From assembly GCF_000374185.1 (NCBI RefSeq), contig NZ_KB910518.1:3233687-3297686 (forward strand): a stretch of DNA of 64,000 nt. Direction: 5' to 3'. Positions 9,584 through 17,486 of the stretch are shown here, one piece after another. Within the stretch, counting starts at the first letter, position 1; each line of letters begins with the position of its first letter. The position numbers and the translations under genes are program-made. This DNA comes from Paenibacillus sp. HW567 (GTDB lineage: Bacteria > Bacillota > Bacilli > Paenibacillales > Paenibacillaceae). Below the pieces are notes generated by a model. The model was given only the letters and a program-made list of their open reading frames with translations. It was not told the DNA's origin and ran no database searches.

Positions 9584-9743
9584 GGCTCCTCCCCCACAAG
9601 AAATGCAATAGTTACAGCCCATTGTATATTTCGGATTCCAAAGGTACAGCGACACTTTTCACTGAACGGATTTCACAGAAAATGCTGAGTAAATTTCAGA
9701 ATAAAATATAAATTGTTAATTCCCGTTTTTTACCGGTTGCCTT

Positions 9744-9752
9744 TGTTATAAT
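9744..9752 (+). promoter_or_regulatory. Extended -10 promoter of the recombinase gene
   Basis: TGTTATAAT matches the extended -10 pattern TGN-TATAAT, 44 bp before the recombinase ATG; no good -35 is visible at 17 bp. A transcript from here would run through the recombinase and across the left recombination site into whichever gene lies next to it. Confidence 0.55.
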
Positions 9753-9795
9753 TTGAACATCTGACTATAGAAAACATACATCCAGGAGGAATAGC

Positions 9796-10740
9796 ATGAC
9801 CGTTTCCGTCTCCGAATTACAAGAATATTTAGAGAAGTACGTTACCTATCTAATCATTGAAAAGAACCTATCCCCAAAGTCGATCAAAGCTTACCTTTCC
9901 GACCTCAATATGCTGCAAAACTGGTTAATCGAAAATAAGATGAATAGTGTCACCAGCGACATTCTCCATCTTTACTTCCACAGCTTTAACAATTCCTGCC
10001 TGCTTAAAGATTCTACAATTAAAAGAAAATACATATCCATAAAGGCCTTTTTTTTATTTCTGGTCCACAAAAACTGGATTGAACAATCTCCTCTTCACAA
10101 CTTCGGGAAAAGGTTCAAAACGTCCAAAAGAATCCCCAAAACTCTTGCTGTAGAAGAAATCGAACGCTTACTGCAATCTCCGCTTAGGGATCGGGAGCAA
10201 TTGACTACACCTTTTCGCACTCGCCTGTCCATCAGGAATGACGCCATCATTGATCTATTATTTTCTACCGGAATCCGAATCGGTGAACTTGCGCAAATTC
10301 ACCTGCAGGATATTGATTTAAAAAACCGTGTGGTCGTCATTTTTGGGAAGGGGCGCAAAGAACGGCTGCTATATCTGTCCAGCACTGAGCTAATCGACAA
10401 GATAAATGACTGGATGGAAGTCAGGGAGCTATTCCGTCCGCAATGCGATACTCTTTTTCTTAATAAATATGGCAAGGCCTTATCAATTTACGGGATTGAA
10501 GATATTTTTTCCAAATACAGAAAATTAGCCAGCATTAACGAAAAAGCCACTCCTCATTACCTACGGCATTCATTTGCAACACAACTGCTCGAAAACGGGG
10601 CCGACCTCCGTGCCGTCCAGGAAATATTAGGCCACTCCAGTGTGAGCACAACAGAGATTTATACCGAAGTTTCGGTAAAAAGAAAACGGGACGTTCTTTC
10701 ACAGTTTAATCCCCGCAATCGGCTGGAGACCTCCAAATAA
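9796..10740 (+). CDS. Tyrosine recombinase (XerC/D-like), probable inversion enzyme
   Basis: This 314-residue integrase-family protein has an N-terminal SAM-like core-binding domain (about 5-95) and a catalytic domain with the full set of active residues: Arg in STGIRIGELAQI, Lys in GKGRKERLLYL, HYLRHSFAT (HxxR), LGHSSVSTT (His) and the nucleophile Tyr in IYTEV. The stop codon and last two codons lie inside a 29-bp site (10732-10760) that recurs inverted at 12825-12853. That places the enzyme against its likely substrate, as for DNA invertases of the tyrosine class. The enzyme's own 3' end would be unchanged by inversion because the repeat is perfect. It is more AT-rich than the genes to the left. 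Role in chromosome dimer resolution is less likely given the repeats. Confidence 0.9.
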   Translation: MTVSVSELQEYLEKYVTYLIIEKNLSPKSIKAYLSDLNMLQNWLIENKMNSVTSDILHLYFHSFNNSCLLKDSTIKRKYISIKAFFLFLVHKNWIEQSPLHNFGKRFKTSKRIPKTLAVEEIERLLQSPLRDREQLTTPFRTRLSIRNDAIIDLLFSTGIRIGELAQIHLQDIDLKNRVVVIFGKGRKERLLYLSSTELIDKINDWMEVRELFRPQCDTLFLNKYGKALSIYGIEDIFSKYRKLASINEKATPHYLRHSFATQLLENGADLRAVQEILGHSSVSTTEIYTEVSVKRKRDVLSQFNPRNRLETSK

Positions 10741-10760
10741 CTACGAATTATTTGGGGGTA
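10732..10760 (+). repeat. Left inverted repeat / recombination site
   Basis: The 29-bp site is identical (inverted) to 12825-12853. Its core is itself palindromic: CCAAATAA, a 7-base spacer CTACGAA, then TTATTTGG, the layout of a tyrosine-recombinase crossover site. The left part encodes the last codons of the recombinase (TCC AAA TAA); the right part supplies GGGGGT for the next gene. Confidence 0.85.
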
Positions 10761-10766
10761 TTAATA

Positions 10767-11810
10767 ATGTTGAAGGAAGTAACTTATTATGACGTAATAA
10801 TGGGGAACCATTCTGAAAGTTTTATAAGTGCATTTGACTTGGCATGGAAATCTTGTCTCGCATGTATGGATCAGAAGTATACGCAATCAGTACAAATGAG
10901 TGTGGGGCATCGTCTTCGTCCTTTGCTAGCTGCTTGGGGATACAGCCTTTCTTCTCCATCCATTAACAATTTAGATTTCAATAAGGTGACAAATACTGCA
11001 GTCAGTATTGAATTAGTACATAAAGCCTCAATTATTACAGATGATTTAATAGACAATGATAACGCCCGTCATGGAAAACCTACCTTTCATGTGGAGTATA
11101 GTAGGTACGAGGCAATACTCTTTGTGGTTCATCTTTTAGGTCATTCTGTAAAAATATTAAATGATAACTTTTCCTTGAATACTAATGTTACACCTCATTT
11201 AAATATATATATTGATATACTTTCAAAAACGATTTGCGAGATGTCCAAAGGCGCGCTTAAAGAATTAAACCTAAGCTCTGATGAAATCACAAAATTAAAT
11301 GAGTTAAGCGAAATTATTAATTTAGAAACTGTAAGTTTAATAAAAAATAGTTTTCTTCTAGGATATCTTTCAAGCGGTAATTTTGATAAACAAGTTATGG
11401 AAATTGTTGAAGTTATTGGTAGCAAATGTGGTTTTGTATTCCAGATGCTGAATGACACTGAGCCGTTTTCTCAAAAAAGTAGAAATGAAAACTATAAAGG
11501 CAATAATAATTTTGACTTTAATAAATCCAGAAAAAATATTGTTATCGGGTATTTGTACGGAATGTCAAGTTCTAAAGAACAGGCAATGATTAGAAATACT
11601 AAAGCACTTAAATCAGATTATATTTTAAATTTATACAATAAATATGACATCACTTCTTTTGTTCTCAAAGAGGTTTCTCGCATAAAGTCTGATATTATGA
11701 AGGATGTGGAACACCTACTTTCCTTAACTAATAATAAATTGTGGTCCATAGAATTCGAAAAATTTATTGAATATATTTTTGAATTTTGCATTGAACGCGT
11801 GTTAAAGTAA
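10767..11810 (+). CDS. Polyprenyl synthase-like protein, ComQ-like, with degenerate second Asp motif
   Basis: The protein (347 aa from the ATG at 10767) has the all-alpha isoprenyl-diphosphate-synthase pattern: GHRLRP near 48-53, then the first Asp-rich motif in SIITDDLIDNDNARHGKP (DDLID at 92-96). The second motif, normally FQxxDDxxD, reads FQMLNDTEP at 225-233, so two of its three Asp are gone. Loss of the second motif is also seen in ComQ, which prenylates the ComX pheromone, so a prenyl-transfer role is possible; no ComX-like peptide was found beside it. The GGGGG of the inverted repeat is the ribosome site, eight bases before ATG; an in-frame TTG at 10752 lies inside the repeat. It overlaps the stop of the convergent membrane-protein gene. 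Confidence 0.75.
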   Translation: MLKEVTYYDVIMGNHSESFISAFDLAWKSCLACMDQKYTQSVQMSVGHRLRPLLAAWGYSLSSPSINNLDFNKVTNTAVSIELVHKASIITDDLIDNDNARHGKPTFHVEYSRYEAILFVVHLLGHSVKILNDNFSLNTNVTPHLNIYIDILSKTICEMSKGALKELNLSSDEITKLNELSEIINLETVSLIKNSFLLGYLSSGNFDKQVMEIVEVIGSKCGFVFQMLNDTEPFSQKSRNENYKGNNNFDFNKSRKNIVIGYLYGMSSSKEQAMIRNTKALKSDYILNLYNKYDITSFVLKEVSRIKSDIMKDVEHLLSLTNNKLWSIEFEKFIEYIFEFCIERVLK

Positions 11811-12821
11811 GGTTTTCAATCCTGTTGCAATGCTAGTTAGATGGACAGCAAGCGTTAGCAAAGGAAGTAATATATTAAATGATGAAGAGTCTTTTATTGG
11901 ATAATTTTGAGAATCGTTTACTTGTTTAATCAAGGCTGCAACTGTACTTGTTTTTTCGATCAAGATATCTCCCAGACCATTGGATAGTTCCATCTCCTTC
12001 TCAAGTAATTTCTCAAGTTCCTCGATTCTTTGTTGCTTGAGTTTTGAAACAATTTTCTTAATATATGCCTTCAGTAGATATGAATACACTGGGAAAGCAA
12101 TAATTATAAATAAAATTATCCCTCCCCAAGTAATTATAAATGAAAAATTAGGATTCACATTAATGGATAAATTAGGCTTAAATGAAACAGAATTTTTAGG
12201 TACTAGCATTGCATACTCGAAGGTAAACAACAATCCTAGTATGAAAAATATATTTTTGAAATTTTTAGCTTGTTCAGCTATGATGACTAGCCAAGGCGTA
12301 TTGGCAGGTATGAATTTATTGTAATCTGAAATATCCAGCTTTGTTATTCTTTTTGTATATATTATTAGCTGTACAAACTGGAAATATCCTATAATCGAAA
12401 AAAAGAGAGCAACTGCACCGACAATTATTGCATAAACTCCCATAGAATTCATCTGAATGTATTTCAATAAAATGATGTTAACAAAGTAAAAAACAACAAC
12501 AATACATGCAATATAGAGATTCAGGTTAGATTTTAATTTCTTTTCAGTTCGGAAATGGGCCCCTGTAATTTGAGGATTTAAAGGAGTTAAGCCATTCTCA
12601 AAAAAAAGCATGAATTTCTTAACTGTATATAATGAAATTATAAATATGGTTAAAAGAGAAATTAGATGAACATAAAAAAAGGGAAAGGGGCATACGAAGT
12701 TAATAAATACACCAAGTAAAAAAAGAACCCCTGATAAGATAGTTACTTTGATAATTTTTAATTTTTTAATTTTAGTAAAAATAAAACTTTCTTTTTCAAA
12801 AAAAATGCATATTTTCGACAT
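11802..12821 (-). CDS. Multi-span membrane protein of unknown function with coiled coil
   Basis: The protein has 339 residues from ATG 12821. About six hydrophobic segments lie at roughly 24-43, 49-68, 100-120, 127-150, 190-208 and 232-253. A charged heptad-rich stretch (KQQRIEELEKLLEKEMELS) predicts a cytoplasmic coiled coil, and a last hydrophobic segment ends the chain. No family was recognised. The ATG follows the GGGGG of the right inverted repeat by five bases. The same frame remains open through the whole repeat to a GTG at 12881 outside the cassette, so a 20-residue N-terminal extension encoded by the repeat is possible in this orientation. It is the alternative partner to the prenyl-synthase-like gene in the proposed switch. 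Confidence 0.75.
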   Translation of the reverse strand: MSKICIFFEKESFIFTKIKKLKIIKVTILSGVLFLLGVFINFVCPFPFFYVHLISLLTIFIISLYTVKKFMLFFENGLTPLNPQITGAHFRTEKKLKSNLNLYIACIVVVFYFVNIILLKYIQMNSMGVYAIIVGAVALFFSIIGYFQFVQLIIYTKRITKLDISDYNKFIPANTPWLVIIAEQAKNFKNIFFILGLLFTFEYAMLVPKNSVSFKPNLSINVNPNFSFIITWGGIILFIIIAFPVYSYLLKAYIKKIVSKLKQQRIEELEKLLEKEMELSNGLGDILIEKTSTVAALIKQVNDSQNYPIKDSSSFNILLPLLTLAVHLTSIATGLKTLL

Positions 12822-12824
12822 ATT

Positions 12825-12853
12825 TACCCCCAAATAATTCGTAGTTATTTGGA
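12825..12853 (-). repeat. Right inverted repeat / recombination site
   Basis: Perfect inverted copy of 10732-10760, with the same 8-7-8 palindromic core. It supplies the GGGGG ribosome site to the gene reading leftward from it. Confidence 0.85.
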
Positions 12854-12900
12854 TATGAATGTGCTGATTGAAGACCGTCACATTTTACTTGAATCCTCCT

Positions 12901-12996
12901 TCAAATCAAGGCTTCATCAAGGATCCTCCTACCCGTCACAACATTATCCATGATCTTTTTTATCTTCAAAAATATATATTCGTTCTTATATTCCAT
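12901..12996 (-). CDS. Possible 31-residue leader peptide outside the cassette
   Basis: An ATG at 12996 preceded by AGGAGG (five-base spacing) opens a 31-codon frame (MEYKNEYIFLKIKKIMDN...) ending at 12901. Another AGGAGG follows directly and points at the right repeat. It lies downstream of a plausible leftward promoter, so transcription entering the invertible segment from the right could translate it first. It has no known homologue by eye and may be a remnant. Confidence 0.35.
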   Translation of the reverse strand: MEYKNEYIFLKIKKIMDNVVTGRRILDEALI

Positions 12997-13020
12997 AATC
13001 CTCCTGCAATAGAGTCCAAA

Positions 13021-13048
13021 TTTATAATAATTCTACAAATGAAGACAA
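13021..13048 (-). promoter_or_regulatory. Candidate promoter reading leftward into the cassette
   Basis: On the minus strand TTGTCT, a 16-bp spacer and TATAAA. It would drive the 31-codon frame and then whichever gene lies inside the right repeat. It overlaps the T-tract of the tetR terminator, so it could also be fortuitous. Confidence 0.35.
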
Positions 13049-13079
13049 AAAAAGACAGAATGTTTAAACGTCCTGTCTT
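13045..13079 (-). terminator. Terminator of the TetR gene
   Basis: On the minus strand a perfect 7-bp stem AAGACAG/CTGTCTT is followed by a run of T, 26 bp after the TetR stop. Confidence 0.75.
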
Positions 13080-13104
13080 GATCTCCATATTTTTTATAAA
13101 GCTT

Positions 13105-13704
13105 CTATCGCACACTAAGCACTTTCATAACCGCATCATAACAAGACCCCTTAAATACACCATGCAAATCGTCATTGTCGGTCATCAGCCACTGGATCAG
13201 GCAGCCGTCGATAATTGCGCGGATCACGGGCGCAGTGGTGTCCGGGGACAGCTCTTTGGGGAAGACGCCCTCCTGCTGGCCTGCTATCAGCACCTCCGTG
13301 CTTATCCGTGCGCAGTTGTCGTAGAAACGCTGGTTAATCTCCCGGTATACCGGAATCCGGCTCGCTCTGGACAAGAAATCCAGATACACCCGGTAAAAAG
13401 AACGGTTCTTCGCCGGTCCGGCAAAAACGGAGTCGATATACGCAGTAAGCTTGCCGGTTGCTGTCTGCTGCTCCTGTACCGCCGCCTGCTCTTTGGCCGA
13501 TATTTTACCGGTCAGCCATTCCAGCAGCTCCACAAGCACCGCTTCCTTATTGTCAAAATAATAATGCACGACCCCCTTGCTGACCCCGGCATGATCGGCA
13601 ATCGTCTGCAGGGTCACGGAATCATATCCAAGCTCGGACAATGCCTGAAAAGCAGCGAATAGAATCTGTTTGCGTTTCTCCTCGGATTTCTTGTAACGAA
13701 CCAT
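13105..13704 (-). CDS. TetR/AcrR family repressor
   Basis: This 199-residue protein has an N-terminal TetR helix-turn-helix: KRKQILFAAFQALSELGYDSVTLQTIADHAGVSKGVVHYYFDNKEAVLVELL. The C-terminal ligand domain is all-helical and variable. It is divergent from the oxidoreductase gene at 13827, and a perfect 10-bp palindrome lies on that gene's -35 region, so it most likely represses that gene and itself. The effector is unknown. Confidence 0.9.
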   Translation of the reverse strand: MVRYKKSEEKRKQILFAAFQALSELGYDSVTLQTIADHAGVSKGVVHYYFDNKEAVLVELLEWLTGKISAKEQAAVQEQQTATGKLTAYIDSVFAGPAKNRSFYRVYLDFLSRASRIPVYREINQRFYDNCARISTEVLIAGQQEGVFPKELSPDTTAPVIRAIIDGCLIQWLMTDNDDLHGVFKGSCYDAVMKVLSVR

Positions 13705-13758
13705 AGGGCCTCCACTTTTTAAAGAAATAATGTATATTATATCATGGACAATAAAAAG

Positions 13759-13787
13759 TTGACCGGTCAGAATAAATATTATATAAC
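13759..13787 (+). promoter_or_regulatory. Promoter of the oxidoreductase gene with TetR-type operator
   Basis: TTGACC (13759-13764), 17-bp spacer, TATAAC (13782-13787). The palindrome TGACCGGTCA at 13760-13769 covers the -35 box, a usual place for a TetR-family operator. Confidence 0.65.
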
Positions 13788-13826
13788 TTAGCTACACAAT
13801 TATAGCTGTTAAAAGGAGAATTTTGT

Positions 13827-14819
13827 ATGCCAGAACATTTTCAAGCTTTGGTCGTGGACAAATCCGAGACCTTTTCCGTTGCAGTCAAGCCTGTAACGTT
13901 AGCGGAATTGCCTGCCGGAGAAGTATTAATCCACGTTGCCTATTCCAGTGTGAACTATAAGGACGGATTAGCGAGCATCCCGAACGGGAACATCCTGCGC
14001 AATTATCCCTTTATTCCGGGTATTGATTTGTCGGGAATCGTCGTATCCTCTGCCGATCCACGTTTCCACGAAGGACAATCCGTCATCGCCACCAGCTACG
14101 GCATCGGCGTGTCCCATTACGGAGGCTTCAGCGAATATGCACGGATTCCTGCGGAATGGGTCCTCCCTCTGCCGGAAGGACTTACCCTGCGGGAGGCGAT
14201 GATCTATGGAACCGCAGGCTTCACCGCCGCTATGTCCGTTCAGGCGCTGGAGGACCACGGAACCGCGCCGGATAAAGGCAAGGTGCTCGTTACCGGTGCG
14301 ACCGGCGGCGTCGGCGGCTCAGCAGTTGCAATGCTCGCCAAGAAAGGCTACCACGTGGCCGCCAGCACCGGCAGAACAGAGGAAGCCGCTTATTTGCAGG
14401 CTCTGGGTGCAGCCGAGGTCCTCTCCCGCGAGGACGTCAGCGGAGGTGCAGGCAAGCCGCTCGACAAGCAACTGTGGCAGGCGGCTGTTGATTCTGTGGG
14501 CGGGGCTCCGCTTGCGGCGGTGCTGAGCAAAATCGCCTATGGCGGCGCGGTTGCAGCCAGCGGTCTAACCGCCGGAACAGCGGTTCCGACGACTGTGCTT
14601 CCTTTTATTCTGCGGGGCGTAAGCCTGCTGGGCATTGATTCCGTTTCCTGTCCGATGGAGCTGCGGTTGAACATTTGGGAGCGGATGGCTACGGATCTGA
14701 AGCCCGATTCACTCGAAGCTCTTATAGACCGTGAGATTCCTTTAACCGAGCTGCCCTCTGCGCTGGAGGATATTCTTAAGTCGCGCACAAGAGGACGGGT
14801 GCTTGTCCGCTTGTCTTAA
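13827..14819 (+). CDS. Zinc-free MDR quinone oxidoreductase, YhdH/YhfP (acryloyl-CoA reductase-like) family
   Basis: Medium-chain dehydrogenase/reductase of 330 residues. GroES-like N-terminal half with SSVNYKDGLA and PGIDLSGIV; NADPH-binding Rossmann motif VTGATGGVGGSAVAMLAKKG; GIDSVSCP near the C-terminus is typical of the YhdH/AcuI subfamily. No structural or catalytic zinc cysteines. YhdH-type enzymes reduce acryloyl-CoA or related enones with NADPH; the substrate here is not established. A good AAAGGAG precedes the ATG, and a terminator follows at 14863. Confidence 0.88.
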   Translation: MPEHFQALVVDKSETFSVAVKPVTLAELPAGEVLIHVAYSSVNYKDGLASIPNGNILRNYPFIPGIDLSGIVVSSADPRFHEGQSVIATSYGIGVSHYGGFSEYARIPAEWVLPLPEGLTLREAMIYGTAGFTAAMSVQALEDHGTAPDKGKVLVTGATGGVGGSAVAMLAKKGYHVAASTGRTEEAAYLQALGAAEVLSREDVSGGAGKPLDKQLWQAAVDSVGGAPLAAVLSKIAYGGAVAASGLTAGTAVPTTVLPFILRGVSLLGIDSVSCPMELRLNIWERMATDLKPDSLEALIDREIPLTELPSALEDILKSRTRGRVLVRLS

Positions 14820-14862
14820 TACAAGACTAAGCGCTCCACCCGACAATTATTAATCACTATTC

Positions 14863-14898
14863 AGCCACCCGGGAGCATCCCTGGGTGGCTATTTTTTT
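14863..14898 (+). terminator. Terminator of the YhdH-type gene
   Basis: AGCCACCC/GGGTGGCT perfect stem followed by ATTTTTTT. Confidence 0.85.
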
Positions 14899-15005
14899 AA
14901 AATATAAGGCTTTATATGTTTCACACCATAAAACATCCTTCTATTTCTTGCTGAAACGGATACCGTCCTTTTAAGGACGGCGAAGCCGTTTCTGCTTGTC
15001 AAAAA

Positions 15006-15749
15006 CTAAAATTCATCGACTGCAGTCTGCGTGCCGGGATAGGGCTGAACATATGGCTGTTGCCGGTACTGCTGGACATACGGCTGACCATAGAAGCCCG
15101 GCGAGGGGTCAGCAGGCTGGTACCCATAGGGCTGTAGCATCTGCGGCGCCTGCGGATACATGTATGGAGGCATGAAATAAGGATGCTTGGCATTTGCCCC
15201 TGCAGATTTGCCGGGTTCACAGCAGTCCGCAGGCGGTCCAATAAACGTTCCGGGCTGCACTGGAGCCAGCGCATCCTTCACTTTGGCTTCATTCAGACAA
15301 TAGGTATGTGCAAGAACATTCGACGGTGTAAGGGTCAGCAGATTCGACCCCAGAATGACCTCTGGGACTGGAGCATTGAAAATCGCCAGCAAATGGGTGC
15401 AGTCTACAGTGGCAACCTCATAATGCCACCAGCCCTGCGGCACATTCGTTACTTGTCCCGGGCAGATGGGGAAATGCAGCAGCTCATTCGTGAACGGGTT
15501 GATCAATGAGACTACAGCCTCGCCGGAGATGCAATAGACCAATTCAGCGGCATTTTGATGATAATGCGGTTCAACCACATTGGATTTGCTGAGAAAAATA
15601 TCAAGCAAGGATATATTATCCAGCGTGTTAAGCTCATTCACCGACAGCGTATTGATATAATTGCAGGCATCCTTTCTAAACGTTGTATTGCTGTTCACAT
15701 CAAAAGTAAACTGTGTATTGGGTGATTTGTAATCCAGATATAACGTCAC
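15006..15749 (-). CDS. Cupin-domain protein with Pro/Tyr/Gln-rich tail
   Basis: The cupin motifs are EPHYHQNAAELVYCISGE (metal-binding His and Glu) and PQGWWHYE (second-motif His). The last 60 or so residues are a low-complexity tail rich in Pro, Tyr, Gln and Gly (PYMYPQAPQMLQPYGYQP), like spore- or surface-associated proteins of Bacillales. The frame is open to an ATG at 15869, but that ATG lies inside the terminator of the upstream GGDEF gene. The GTG at 15749 with GGAGAAGGGAAGG before it is the better start, giving about 247 residues. Function unknown. Confidence 0.7.
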   Translation of the reverse strand: MTLYLDYKSPNTQFTFDVNSNTTFRKDACNYINTLSVNELNTLDNISLLDIFLSKSNVVEPHYHQNAAELVYCISGEAVVSLINPFTNELLHFPICPGQVTNVPQGWWHYEVATVDCTHLLAIFNAPVPEVILGSNLLTLTPSNVLAHTYCLNEAKVKDALAPVQPGTFIGPPADCCEPGKSAGANAKHPYFMPPYMYPQAPQMLQPYGYQPADPSPGFYGQPYVQQYRQQPYVQPYPGTQTAVDEF

Positions 15750-15850
15750 CGGTAAATCCTTCCCTTCTCCAAAAACCGTATTCTCCTTCTGCGATAGGAT
15801 ATGTATCCGCTCATGCCCAGGTGAATGATTTTTGTTCCGGCCTTGTCCCC

Positions 15851-15881
15851 AAAAAAAAGCATCCTCCACAGGGGAAGATGC
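15851..15881 (-). terminator. Terminator of the diguanylate cyclase gene
   Basis: On the minus strand GCATCTTCC...GGAGGATGC forms a stem, followed by eight T. It overlaps the 5' end of the longest possible cupin frame. Confidence 0.8.
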
Positions 15882-15890
15882 GCCTAAGTT

Positions 15891-17486
15891 CTATTCACTG
15901 GCAATAATCGTCCGGTTCCTGCCCAGGCCCTTAGCCATATACATGGCCTGGTCCGCCTGTTCCAGCAGCTCCTCGCGGGATTTCCCGTGGGTTGGAAAAT
16001 GCGCAATGCCTTGCGAAGAAGTAACCTTCATCGCCAAGGGAGCGGCGCTTGCTTCCAGCGTTTTACGGATTCGCTCCGCCACCAAATATGCATCTGCAGC
16101 TTTGGTGCGCGGAAGCAGCACAACAAACTCCTCCCCGCCGTAACGGCAGCAGACATCGCCCGGGCGAACGCTTGACGTCAGGATTCCGGCAACCTGCTTC
16201 AATACCTCATCCCCTGCCAGGTGGCCGTAGGTGTCATTCACGAATTTGAACTTGTCCACATCCAGCGCGATGACAGAGAAGGAAAACTGTGCGGCGATCC
16301 ATTGATTCATCGTCGCTTCAACCGATCTGCGGTTCACAAGTCCCGTCAGTAGATCCGTCATCGCTTCCTGGGTCAGTTGGCTCGTCTGCTTCTGAACATC
16401 ACTCCAGGCAATGGCAACCGCCTGCGTCAGCAGGTCTGCTTCCCGGTTCCAATGCGGCTTCAGCTCAGGAAGCTCCATCTTTTCTTTGCCTACCCTGCTC
16501 ATCAGGTCCGCAAGCATCACGAACGGCTTGGCCAATTGATGAGCCAGCAGAATTACAAGCAGAAGCAGGATCACAAAAGGAATTATAGTATAGGCAATGG
16601 TTATGCGGAGGTGGCTCAGTAATTCATTCTGGATGGCGCTCACAGGCGAAACGACCACAACTCCCCAGCCATTCGACGTGACTTTGGAATAACCAGCCAG
16701 CATCGGAATGCCTCTCACATTTACCGCCTGCATTTGTCCGCTTTTTCCCTTAATTAATTCTTGCACAACCCGGTTTGAGCTGACATCCTCATTAATTCGG
16801 CTTTTATCAGGGTGAAACAGCAAATGCCCGTCAGCGCTCACAATGTAATAATAGGAGCCTCCAGCGTTAACATCGTTATTCCCGCCGCCAAAAATCATAT
16901 TCAGGATATTATGATTCTGCAGATAAATCGTTCCGCCAAGCTGTCCCAGATAATGCTGGTTTTCGTCGTACAGCGGCTCGCTCATGAACACAATCATCCT
17001 GCCGGTAGCGGAGGCTGTGTACGGTTCGGAGAGATAGGCGCTCTTCATGCGAAGCGCTTCCAGCGCCCAGGGTGAATCAACTTTTTTGCCGGCTAGTCCA
17101 AGCGTTGTCGGTGAGGTGCTGCGGATAACGCCATTTTCACCTACCAGGAGAATCGAATTGAAATAGTTGCTGCTGTTGCGCATTAACTCAAGATAATTGT
17201 TAATCTCTTCAGGCTTCACTCCGTGCGACAGCCTATACGCGCTGAATTCAAGGGAGCTGCGCATGGAGCGGAAGAGCGAATCCATCGTTTGGCTCATTCT
17301 TTCGGCATTGCTAAAGTTGAGATTCAGCGTTGTATTGATCAACGATATTTTTTTCGATTGATATGAAGCGGTAAGCAGGATCGTAGATGTCAGTAGAACC
17401 ACCAGTGTTACCAGACCGATCAGCAGCGCGGTAAGACTGAGCTTCTTCTTTTCCGGTAAGAGTCCTGCTCCTCCCAGTCTGGGCAT
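15891..17486 (-). CDS. Membrane-bound diguanylate cyclase (dCache-GGDEF)
   Basis: The 531-residue protein has an N-terminal transmembrane helix (about 15-37), an extracytoplasmic double-Cache-like sensor domain, a second transmembrane helix near 300, a short linker, and a GGDEF domain from about 360. The active loop is RYGGEEFVVLLPR (GGEEF) and the Mg/substrate segment is VIALDVDKFKFVNDTYGHLAGD. It should make c-di-GMP in response to an external signal. No RxxD inhibitory site precedes GGEEF at the usual spacing. The start follows GAGGAGG. An HD-GYP protein that could degrade c-di-GMP lies 5 kb away. Confidence 0.92.
   Translation of the reverse strand: MPRLGGAGLLPEKKKLSLTALLIGLVTLVVLLTSTILLTASYQSKKISLINTTLNLNFSNAERMSQTMDSLFRSMRSSLEFSAYRLSHGVKPEEINNYLELMRNSSNYFNSILLVGENGVIRSTSPTTLGLAGKKVDSPWALEALRMKSAYLSEPYTASATGRMIVFMSEPLYDENQHYLGQLGGTIYLQNHNILNMIFGGGNNDVNAGGSYYYIVSADGHLLFHPDKSRINEDVSSNRVVQELIKGKSGQMQAVNVRGIPMLAGYSKVTSNGWGVVVVSPVSAIQNELLSHLRITIAYTIIPFVILLLLVILLAHQLAKPFVMLADLMSRVGKEKMELPELKPHWNREADLLTQAVAIAWSDVQKQTSQLTQEAMTDLLTGLVNRRSVEATMNQWIAAQFSFSVIALDVDKFKFVNDTYGHLAGDEVLKQVAGILTSSVRPGDVCCRYGGEEFVVLLPRTKAADAYLVAERIRKTLEASAAPLAMKVTSSQGIAHFPTHGKSREELLEQADQAMYMAKGLGRNRTIIASE

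Larger units (their letters stand above)
10732..12853. mobile_element. Probable invertible DNA cassette (two alternative ORFs between inverted 29-bp sites)
   Basis: The 2.1-kb segment is bounded by perfect 29-bp inverted repeats and lies directly after a tyrosine recombinase gene. It contains only two genes, facing each other and overlapping by 9 bp at their stops. Each gene begins immediately inside its repeat, and the GGGGGT ribosome site of each is part of the repeat. Inversion would therefore swap the two genes exactly behind the recombinase transcript, without breaking any reading frame. The segment is visibly AT-rich against the flanks. The arrangement is seen directly; that it actually inverts is inference. 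Confidence 0.8.

Noticed and set aside
15750..15869. N-terminal 40 residues of the longest cupin frame
   Set aside because: Start codon lies inside the upstream gene's terminator and has GGAGG directly abutting; a GTG at 15749 has a proper site.
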